Below the pieces are notes generated by a model, which did not search any database, was not told where the DNA came from, and worked only from the letters and a program-made list of their open reading frames with translations. Shown in pieces: positions 18,401-23,384 of a stretch of 28,110 nt of DNA. Position 1 is the first letter of the stretch. Each line of letters starts with the position of its first letter. The stretch is from a virus, in the IMG/VR virus record IMGVR_UViG_3300032246_000351, positions 1 through 28,110 of that record; one strand, 5' to 3'. Made by a program: the position numbers and the translations under genes.

Positions 18401-19506
18401 ACTTGATCCGCAGATATACCTAAATTAGCTAAACCAGCAGTTGATGCATCAAACGTACCGGTACGTGCTACTTTTCCTACTTGTAATCCGGCTCCTTTAC
18501 CAAGTGTTGCAGTTACTTGAGTAATGTATTCTTTTCTAGCATCTTGCTCTTGTTGCAATGCAGCCGCTTCATCATTTCTGCCTTCTTTTTTTAGTTTGCG
18601 TATCTTATCATCTTCTAAACGAGTAGCTATTACTTCTTCATACTCTAGCATTGCTGCTTTTTGATCTTCTTGAAGTTGATCAGCATTCTTACCGGTTAAC
18701 GCTGATAAACGCAATAAGTTTTGTGAATATTCTAATGATGCTTTTTTTAGTGCGTCACCATTTTTAGCTTGATCAGCCAATGACTTACCGGACATTGTTT
18801 GTAGTGCAACATAGTCGGCTTGTTGATTCATCAATTCTTCTTGGCTTACTCCCATTCTTTGGAATGCTTCACGAGTTGCATCGGTTACAGCAACCATCTT
18901 CCCAAAGTTAAGAGCACCATCACCAAATTTATCACCCAATGCTATTAAGCCGCCACTAGTGCGTTTCATTGCATCTGTAAACTTCTTAGATTGTTCTAAT
19001 GATAGTCCAGAAGCATGGACCATATCAACTACTTGTTGAGTTGACAATGCTCCGGCGTTACCTAATTTCTTTATCTCATCACTAGCTTTTAATGCATCAT
19101 CTGCTTGCTTCATCTGCATAGTAAGCAGCTTAGTACTAACTTGTACTATCCCGCCTAATACTGCACCCAGTGGTCCAAAGTTTTTAGCTACAGTGGCAAC
19201 TGCGCCTGCAGCAGAGTTTAAGCTATCACCAAATTTATTAAATCCACCGTCAGCACCATTTGTTAGTGCTTTACCAAAACTAGCCATTCCCGCTATAGCT
19301 TGGTTCTGCGCTTGCTCCATGCGCCTGTTAGCTTTGTCTATAATATCAGCAGCTTCTTTTTCCGCTTTTGCAGCTTCAGTAGTTGCATCACTAAACGTTT
19401 TTACACCAGTGCTGGCTTGGTGGGTACTGTCTCCCATATACCGAAAATGTTCGACAAGTTCCTTCATTACTCTAGCTAATTCTGCTGATTCTGCTGATTC
19501 TGCCAT
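15448..19506 (-). CDS. Tape-measure-like tail protein with embedded GH19 lysozyme-like domain
   Basis: 1352 residues. The N-terminal 480 or so are Ala/Lys/Glu-rich helices and coiled coil (AEKEAADIIDKANRRMEQAQNQ). Hydrophobic, membrane-like stretches follow (ATAAIGIFAATALSVL; the LLGATTLGASIAAMIATIGAG region), typical of tape-measure proteins that set tail length and pass through the membrane. Residues about 840-1008 are a low-complexity linker of GGGGGGAPAA/KSAAPAA repeats. Residues about 1022-1242 look like a GH19 chitinase/endolysin domain: helix with AAKESG (candidate catalytic Glu), then 'NPGDAYKYRGRGFIGITGR' and 'AGYLFSTRGG'. A C-terminal coiled coil follows. It would open peptidoglycan during DNA entry. 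The gene lies next to gp20 and opposite the gp26-like gene. Whether it replaces T4 gp29 is inference. Confidence 0.8.
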   Translation of the reverse strand: MAESAESAELARVMKELVEHFRYMGDSTHQASTGVKTFSDATTEAAKAEKEAADIIDKANRRMEQAQNQAIAGMASFGKALTNGADGGFNKFGDSLNSAAGAVATVAKNFGPLGAVLGGIVQVSTKLLTMQMKQADDALKASDEIKKLGNAGALSTQQVVDMVHASGLSLEQSKKFTDAMKRTSGGLIALGDKFGDGALNFGKMVAVTDATREAFQRMGVSQEELMNQQADYVALQTMSGKSLADQAKNGDALKKASLEYSQNLLRLSALTGKNADQLQEDQKAAMLEYEEVIATRLEDDKIRKLKKEGRNDEAAALQQEQDARKEYITQVTATLGKGAGLQVGKVARTGTFDASTAGLANLGISADQVQKGFKGKTKEQAREGAAEFTESFKGKQSEKINQLGTALQYGGAELGKQVGLEQESVTRTGMTAGTSDVDRNKSATDSVKGVVEGDKTAGGKSAEDNAEKARNAVTTATIKTTVAFDEALAATNPLLQGFGFNLATATAAIGIFAATALSVLTVKAVAGSAGGLKEGIKGVFGKGASSLPDVAKTAGSSVASTAASTVPTGKNGKALAGAALQSHMKKQAGTAAMSSMAGAAAPGGAGGSKVMSMIGDAGPALAKLGTGVGEGAAGFLKAFANPMVLLGATTLGASIAAMIATIGAGIAGASWILGKTLPTLMEGIQSFEKLDGAKLKDAGDGMIGLGQGLAVFGAGGAAAGIGGIIGNMSEGLTAFFGGKTPIDKLVEFSKLDIDGPKVKSNAEAFSAFSAAFAMGGVGQASAAIGNTIGNIGDGIGKLFGQKDIIQKFVDFSKLDIDPKKTKEMAEAFASFSSGLKGGTAPASRGGGGAPASSSGGGAGGGAPAAASAAAPSGGGGGGGAPAAPSGGGGGGGAPAAAAKSAAPAAPSGGGGGGGAPAAAAKSAAPAASAGGGGGAPAASAGGGGGAPAAAAKSAAPAASAGGGGGRGGGGGGGGGGGAPAAAAASSAPISGGGGGGGAPPSTAGKIPTAEKSKSGKVDMTGNAAKLANELDKYGITNPVAKKAIVQTAAKESGLDPSAKESGAAAYLKTLAGKGLDYIWKVFPQLKPGGRVAKEKGFGDTGVPADALNAAWSKGDEEFFDYVYGGLGTNKNPGDAYKYRGRGFIGITGRSVYEKVGKEVGKDFVKDPDQVAEDFSGASAALAGYLFSTRGGKSTALKDLNSMTDSNAALKYVLNTVAGLGHKASDFDKEGSHLQEQFRKASQFDDLGSKAISAEKGGIVDGPNSGYPATLHGNEIISPLSPNSILEQLGKTPAASMESASASSSSSTSDTIKEIYSMNTDVMEMLAEKLDTMISKLSDSNDTQSKLLMYSKV
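16500..16980 (-). repeat. GC-rich tandem repeats coding for the Gly/Ala/Pro linker of the tape-measure-like protein
   Basis: Repeats built from units such as GCTCCGCCACCGCCACCT and a longer unit of about 60 bases (GGATGCTGCCGGTGCTGCTG followed by ATTTAGCTGCTGCTGCAGG on the plus strand), seen at about 16630, 16720 and 16790. Base composition is far richer in G+C than the surroundings. Such an array can expand or contract by slippage. The plus strand has long open proline-rich frames here that are shadows. Confidence 0.85.
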
Positions 19507-19544
19507 GTTATTATTCCGTTTTAATTTTAGCCACTTTTTAGATG

Positions 19545-19552
19545 CTAAATAT
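19545..19552 (+). promoter_or_regulatory. Late promoter-like box for the gp26-like gene
   Basis: The plus strand reads GCTAAATATC, part of an inverted arrangement with the minus box at 19558-19565. It is 54 bases before the gp26-like ATG; the predicted leader contains a terminator-like hairpin. Confidence 0.4.
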
Positions 19553-19557
19553 CACTA

Positions 19558-19565
19558 GTATTTAG
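19558..19565 (-). promoter_or_regulatory. Late promoter-like box for the tape-measure-like gene
   Basis: The minus strand reads GATACTAAATACTAGTG, a close match to the T4 late consensus and to the box before gp20. Predicted leader about 47 bases, with a weak CGGA ribosome binding site. Confidence 0.55.
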
Positions 19566-19568
19566 TAT

Positions 19569-19588
19569 CGGGAAAAACCCGTTTTTTT
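19569..19588 (+). terminator. Terminator-like hairpin in the leader of the gp26-like gene
   Basis: CGGG-AAAAA-CCCG followed by seven T residues on the plus strand, a compact intrinsic terminator shape. It lies between the plus late box and the gp26-like start, with no plus-strand gene before it in the window. It may act as an attenuator or block antisense transcription. Confidence 0.5.
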
Positions 19589-19606
19589 ATCAAAGGAATA
19601 CAAACA

Positions 19607-20431
19607 ATGTTAGCAAACAACCCATTAAAGCAATTTTTTCGCAGACCCTCAATTTATTTGAAATTACCTAGTGGTGGAGAGGGATACTCTACGGAAGTTT
19701 TGTCAATGACGGAAACTGGTGAAGTTCCAGTATACCCGATGACCGCGATTGATGAAATTACAGTAAGAACACCGGATGCCTTGTATAATGGTACAGCAAT
19801 TGTAGAACTAATCAAAAGCTGTGTGCCAGCAATCAAAGATCCATGGCAAGTAAAAAGTATCGATGTAGATGCTATATTATTAGCAATTAAATCTTGCTCA
19901 CAGGGTAATGATTTAGAAGTTGAATCTACTTGTCCAGCATGTACCGAAGCGGCTACATACGGAGTTAATTTGATTGGTATGCTACAAAATATTAAAAAAG
20001 TAGACTACTCTACTCCATTACGGTTAGGTGAAATGGAAATAAAATTTAGACCACTAATATACAAAGAAATGAGTGTTGCCGGAAAACACCAGTTTGAACT
20101 ACAAAAAGTTTTTTCAAACATGCAAGCATTACCAGAAGAAGAACGACCTGCAAAGATGCATGAAGCAGTAGTATCAGTCACCGCAATCACAATGGATTTA
20201 CTATCTCAAACTATTGAATATATAAAAATCAAAGATATGGTCGTAACTCAAACAGAATTTATATTAGAATTCTTGCAGAATTGTGATAAGAACATCTATG
20301 TTGAGATACGTGATTATCATGGTAAATTAAAAGATCAATCAAAATTAGAGCCACAAAAAATTAAATGTATTCATTGCCAGCATGAATATTCACAAGATAT
20401 AGTAATTAACCAATCAGATTTTTTCGGTTAA
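19607..20431 (+). CDS. gp26: Baseplate hub/tail assembly protein (T4 gp26-like)
   Basis: 274 residues, resembling the T4 baseplate family that includes gp26, which helps assemble the central hub of the baseplate. Visible features: 'PSGGEGY' and 'EVPVYPMTAIDEI..RTPDALYNGTAIVELIKSCVPAI' in the first third, then two zinc-binding Cys pairs, CPAC (about residue 112) and CIHC near the C-terminus, and 'FRPLIYKEMSVA' in the middle. T4 gp26 is 208 residues. An AAAGGA site precedes the ATG. The gene is divergent from the tape-measure-like gene. Its last codons read GAT TTT TTC GGT TAA, a perfect slippery heptamer, and a small conserved-looking frame continues in -1 (see next entries). Confidence 0.8.
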   Translation: MLANNPLKQFFRRPSIYLKLPSGGEGYSTEVLSMTETGEVPVYPMTAIDEITVRTPDALYNGTAIVELIKSCVPAIKDPWQVKSIDVDAILLAIKSCSQGNDLEVESTCPACTEAATYGVNLIGMLQNIKKVDYSTPLRLGEMEIKFRPLIYKEMSVAGKHQFELQKVFSNMQALPEEERPAKMHEAVVSVTAITMDLLSQTIEYIKIKDMVVTQTEFILEFLQNCDKNIYVEIRDYHGKLKDQSKLEPQKIKCIHCQHEYSQDIVINQSDFFG

Positions 20432-20467
20432 GGCTTCTACACTTAGACCCTGAAGGTGTTCAGAAGC
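20419..20467 (+). promoter_or_regulatory. Predicted programmed -1 ribosomal frameshift signal
   Basis: T_TTT_TTC at 20419-20425 is in the correct phase for gp26 (TTT = 20420-20422, TTC = 20423-20425). The gp26 stop is at 20429-20431. A 7-base spacer leads to a stem: GCTTCT (20433-20438) pairs with AGAAGC (20462-20467), extended by ACAC (20439-20442) with GTGT (20456-20459) across a 2-base bulge. All three parts of a classical -1 frameshift site are present. Confidence 0.7.
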
Positions 20468-20655
20468 TGCTAGACAGCATGGAGAAAGAATGTACCGAGA
20501 TAAGAAAAACGGCATTGACGTTATCTTGGTACATGAGGGGTGGTGCTTCATATGAAGATATCCTAAACATGTCCCATGAGGAACGTAAACTAGTAAATGA
20601 ATTAATAGAAAACAATTTAGAAACTACTAAGAAAACACAAATGCCGTTCTTCTAA
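20425..20655 (+). CDS. -1 frame extension of gp26-like protein (or separate 58-residue protein from ATG 20479)
   Basis: After slippage the frame reads R-L-R-L-L-H-L-D-P-E-G-V-Q-K and continues through MEKECTEIRKTALTLSWYMRGG to LETTKKTQMPFF, then TAA at 20653. The fusion with gp26 would be 349 residues. The part before the first ATG (20479) has no stop and reads as a Leu-rich amphipathic helix, so it looks coding. The ATG at 20479 has no ribosome binding site, which argues against independent translation (58 residues). I associate the 'LSWYMRGG...TTKK..PFF' pattern with small proteins following gp26 in T4-like phages, but cannot check this here. Probable role: tail or hub assembly chaperone extension. 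Confidence 0.72.
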   Translation, partial: RLRLLHLDPEGVQKLLDSMEKECTEIRKTALTLSWYMRGGASYEDILNMSHEERKLVNELIENNLETTKKTQMPFF

Positions 20656-20710
20656 TTGGTGCTATAGACGTAATTATTCATTTATCTAACATTGGGTTGT
20701 TTCATTAAGT

Positions 20711-20757
20711 GATGAACTTCGTTCATCTAAGCCCTCACTTCGTTCGGTCTTATTTTT
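20711..20757 (+). terminator. Candidate terminator after the gp26-like transcription unit
   Basis: Two adjacent hairpins, GATGAAC-TTC-GTTCATC and TAAGCC...GGTCTTA, both containing ACTTCGTTC, with TTTTT directly after the second. The position 56-102 bases past the last plus-strand stop fits transcription end. Confidence 0.5.
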
Positions 20758-20876
20758 CTACAATACAGTATTCTTAAAAACTTTATTGTATCGGATATAT
20801 ATTGCCGCTTTGAAGCCATGGTAGTGCAAATTTGCACTACCAATGGAAACTTGCCATGCCCGTCATCCTTTGCCAT
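20727..20876 (-). CDS. Possible small protein (49 residues), unsupported by homology
   Basis: Open frame MAKDDGHGKFPLVVQICTT... to ...KIRPNEVRA with a GGGGA site 4 bases before the ATG and a TATAAT-like box further upstream on the minus strand (about 20911-20916). It follows the nuclease gene at a distance of 281 bases on the same strand. The 22-base palindrome and part of the candidate plus-strand terminator lie inside it, which would be unusual for a gene. I do not recognise the product. It could equally be chance. Confidence 0.25.
   Translation of the reverse strand: MAKDDGHGKFPLVVQICTTMASKRQYISDTIKFLRILYCRKIRPNEVRA
20816..20846. repeat. Long perfect palindrome
   Basis: 20820-20841 is a perfect 22-base palindrome (GGTAGTGCAAA and its exact complement). 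The arms extend with CCAT (20816-20819) against ATGG (20843-20846) around one unpaired A. It could be a protein binding site or, as RNA, a 15-pair hairpin with almost no loop. There is no T-tract next to it, so it is not an ordinary terminator. Confidence 0.8.
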
Positions 20877-21157
20877 CTATTCCCCGTATAATTACCTATT
20901 TCTGATATTATACGCAACCGGTTGTCCTGTAGTGTTTTTGGGACTGTAGTGAAGCTATCAATGTCTTTCAATTGATTCTTCGACAACGCATGTTCTATAT
21001 CCGCAAGATAGAGTTGGATATAGACTCATTGAAGGTTCGCTTTGACGAGAGCCTTCTCGGTTTTCCTTATCATTACTGATAAGCATACTCCAGATCCGTC
21101 AGCACAGCACTATCTGTACAAACTCAAGGAGGACTCACAAACTGAGCCAGCAAATTT

Positions 21158-21724
21158 TTATATATTAATTGTTAAAAGGGAATCTTTAATTTCTATTGAC
21201 TTGGTGTCTATTGTACTAGAATATGTTTTAAGTAATTCAGTATTGTGTAAGAAGAAGCTATCAAATTCAAAAATCATCCAGTCTCCGTGTTTTTGTGATG
21301 TGTAATAAGTAAAGTTATCAGCAACCCATGTTAATTTGCTTTGTACACAAATATAACGACCTTTACGATTAAACTTCATAAAAAGAATGTTTAAATCATT
21401 TGGATCAGCTACGTCCATAAGTTGTCCGATCCATGCATCTATCACTTTACATTCCCCTGTAAGTAATAAATGAAAAGGAAAATCAGCATAAAACTTGCAC
21501 TCAACATTCATTTTGGTAAATGATTGCCCGGGAACAATATCACCCTTGAACGAACGAATCTGTCCTTCGTGTAATACTTCTGTTCTACTTTGATTTTTTC
21601 CGCCCACATAAGCACCCGATCCAGGAGCACGAATGAAACTTTCACCATACTTATCTGAAAGATATTTGGCAATTTCTCTTTCGAAACCTGAACCTTTGTT
21701 TTTCTGTGGGCTTGACATAGACAT
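21158..21724 (-). CDS. PD-(D/E)XK nuclease, Holliday-junction-resolvase-like
   Basis: 188 residues if started at the ATG at 21724, which is chosen because AAGGGA lies 7 bases before it and the upstream gene's stop sits in between. A longer frame begins at 21772 inside that gene. Visible active-site pattern of the restriction-endonuclease fold: KGSGFERE (Glu15), SFIRAPGSGAY, GDIV (Asp62) and VECK (Glu75, Lys77). This resembles archaeal-type Hjc resolvases and phage resolvase-like nucleases, which cleave branched DNA. Following gp46/gp47 in the same unit, it could process recombination or packaging intermediates. The substrate is not provable from sequence alone. Confidence 0.75.
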   Translation of the reverse strand: MSMSSPQKNKGSGFEREIAKYLSDKYGESFIRAPGSGAYVGGKNQSRTEVLHEGQIRSFKGDIVPGQSFTKMNVECKFYADFPFHLLLTGECKVIDAWIGQLMDVADPNDLNILFMKFNRKGRYICVQSKLTWVADNFTYYTSQKHGDWMIFEFDSFFLHNTELLKTYSSTIDTKSIEIKDSLLTINI

Positions 21725-21728
21725 ATAC

Positions 21729-22355
21729 TTATCCCTTAATATAGTAATTGCAATAAAAAACTGTTTCTTCAATGCAATTGTTTCCGTTCAAAGTTAAACA
21801 AAACTTAATATAATTATAGATATCCTCTAACTCAATACCAGTGCCTTCCCATTTATCTAGTCTAGGCCAAAATGCATCCCACCATTCGGGTTTCCAATGA
21901 GGATGCTCATCAGTATTTAATTTATCCATAGTAATCAATGTAGTTTTAAATTTAGCTTTACCTTGTTTAAATCCTTGTGTACCTTGTTTACTTGCTTGCT
22001 CTAATGCAGCTTTGGCAACACAATATGTTTTGTATCTTGGTTCAGGGGCAGGTATAACTTTTGCTCCAATCGATCCTATATTGAATATGTGACCACTTTT
22101 GTCTGCATTACGCCATGCTTCATACACAGCAAGATATACATTAACTTGTCCAAAATTAGCCCAATCTTCAGCAGGGGGCCCGTCAAATGCATTGTTGATA
22201 AACACATCGTACCCTAAACTTAACTTAGCAATTCGCTTTTGATCTTCTGGCTTAGTAATATCATACCCTTCAGAACGTCCTATACTGTCGGCTCCAAACT
22301 GTTCAGTTAAATATCTACCTAATCCTTTACTACCGCCGGTGATTAATACTTTCAT
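21729..22355 (-). CDS. Short-chain dehydrogenase/reductase (SDR)
   Basis: 208 residues with a complete classical SDR signature: TGGSKGLG at 6-13 for NAD(P) binding, NNA at 54-56, catalytic Ser95 in NIGSIGA, and Tyr111-x3-Lys115 (YCVAK). It is shorter than usual SDRs (about 250), with a reduced C-terminal substrate region rich in Trp (HPHWKPEWWDAFWPRLDKW). Substrate unknown; candidates include sugars or modified nucleotides. It has an AAGGAAA site and starts 18 bases after the radical SAM stop. An auxiliary gene in a T4-like phage, possibly acquired from a bacterium. Confidence 0.88.
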   Translation of the reverse strand: MKVLITGGSKGLGRYLTEQFGADSIGRSEGYDITKPEDQKRIAKLSLGYDVFINNAFDGPPAEDWANFGQVNVYLAVYEAWRNADKSGHIFNIGSIGAKVIPAPEPRYKTYCVAKAALEQASKQGTQGFKQGKAKFKTTLITMDKLNTDEHPHWKPEWWDAFWPRLDKWEGTGIELEDIYNYIKFCLTLNGNNCIEETVFYCNYYIKG

Positions 22356-22373
22356 TTTTTTCCTTAATTTATT

Positions 22374-23384
22374 TTACCACTCAGTGGCATAATTTTCTGT
22401 AACACGATTCTTATCACATTTCATTGTACATTCTAAACTATCTTTGGTAAAGTTTGTTTTCCAAAAATTATTGTTAATTACTTCATTAAGTAATGTATCA
22501 TGTAAATTGAATTTCTTTCCAAGTTCTAACCAATCTTTATTGTGCTGATACCTATTAGCTACCCAACAGCATGGATAAAACTCTCCTTGGCTATTTATAT
22601 ACAAGCCCTTGTTACCTATCTGACACATGGGTTTTATCTTTTCATCTATTATATTAACATTCTTGTAAAAAGCCAAGTTAGTTTTAATCCATGGCTCTTT
22701 TAATTCTCTGTCTGATAAATTTATAAATTCTCGTTCAAATCTATGACTGGAACTCATTAGTTCTTGTTTAGGCTGAAGAATATCATATTCTCCATAGCTA
22801 GGATAAATCTTTCCAAATTTAGTACTCTTTGTTAATTGAAAATTATCAAAGCCAAGACTTTTAGCTAAGTCTGTCATGTAAGATATTTTATCTTCGTTAA
22901 ATTTAAATCCAATAGCATCCCATACTAGCCAAGCATCAGAAGTTTTTGCAATGATATCTACCCCTATCATTATACTTTTCCAGTCACTGTTCACACGGTA
23001 TATTTCATTACTAGTTTGATCCCATCCATCTAAACTAAAATGTACTTGATCATTAACCGTCAATACCTTAGCTAATTCAATCCACCAATCAGATTTTTTA
23101 TAACTACCATTAGTTACTATTATAATACTAACATTCTTTATGGATTTTATATACTTTACGATATCAACAAAATCATGTGCATATATTGGGTCACCATCAT
23201 CACCACAAAATGTAATTTTCTCTACATGATTAATGATGAATTCACTAGTAAAGTTTCGTTTAAAAAAATCTAAATCTAGTTCGGTATTTAACAAACTGTC
23301 GGGCATTTCTTGTCTAACACACCGTGGACAGGCAAGAGTGCATTTACTACTTACCTCTATGTGCCAATGCCATGCTGCTAACAT
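22374..23384 (-). CDS. Radical SAM enzyme with SPASM-like C-terminal cluster domain
   Basis: 336 residues. The radical SAM cluster motif is C15-x3-C19-x2-C22 (CTLACPRC), followed by CGDDGDP at 60-66 in place of the usual GGEP-like SAM-binding strand, and 'FSLDG' near 117. The C-terminal part has Cys254, 'LYINSQGEFYPCC' (272-273) and Cys319-x3-Cys323, the pattern of a SPASM/twitch domain binding an extra iron-sulphur cluster. Such enzymes modify peptides, sugars or other small substrates. The start overlaps the gp46 stop by one base (TAATG), so it is translationally coupled to gp46. No precursor peptide gene is obvious nearby. The substrate is unknown. Confidence 0.88.
   Translation of the reverse strand: MLAAWHWHIEVSSKCTLACPRCVRQEMPDSLLNTELDLDFFKRNFTSEFIINHVEKITFCGDDGDPIYAHDFVDIVKYIKSIKNVSIIIVTNGSYKKSDWWIELAKVLTVNDQVHFSLDGWDQTSNEIYRVNSDWKSIMIGVDIIAKTSDAWLVWDAIGFKFNEDKISYMTDLAKSLGFDNFQLTKSTKFGKIYPSYGEYDILQPKQELMSSSHRFEREFINLSDRELKEPWIKTNLAFYKNVNIIDEKIKPMCQIGNKGLYINSQGEFYPCCWVANRYQHNKDWLELGKKFNLHDTLLNEVINNNFWKTNFTKDSLECTMKCDKNRVTENYATEW

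Larger units (their letters stand above)
20656..21157. other. Convergent, hairpin-rich intergenic region
   Basis: 502 bases between the ends of the plus-strand gp26 unit and the minus-strand nuclease unit. It contains a chain of perfect short hairpins: GATGAAC/GTTCATC (20711-20727); TAAGCC/GG-T-CTTA followed by T5 (20728-20757); a 22-base perfect palindrome (20820-20841); CTATATCC/GGATATAG (20995-21023) inside TCAATG/CATTGA (20958-21032); CGAGA/TCTCG followed by GTTTT (21046-21064); CTTATCA/TGATAAG (21066-21083). CTGTAGTG occurs twice (20936-20952). No tRNA is recognisable. It may hold terminators for both strands and possibly a structured RNA. Confidence 0.6.

Noticed and set aside
21031-21060. 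GGTTCG and nearby stems as a possible tRNA T-arm
   Set aside because: No acceptor stem, anticodon arm or CCA end could be placed around it.
20963-21085. Minus-strand frame of about 40 residues (MLISNDKENREG...)
   Set aside because: GGAG is too close to the ATG, and the frame lies in the hairpin cluster, whose structure explains the sequence better.
21042-21305. Plus-strand frame of 87 residues across the convergent gap
   Set aside because: It overlaps the nuclease gene on the other strand, runs through several hairpins and lacks a ribosome binding site.
21725-21772. Longer start of the nuclease gene at 21772
   Set aside because: It would overlap the SDR gene by 44 bases and add a hydrophobic leader; the ATG at 21724 has a proper ribosome binding site.
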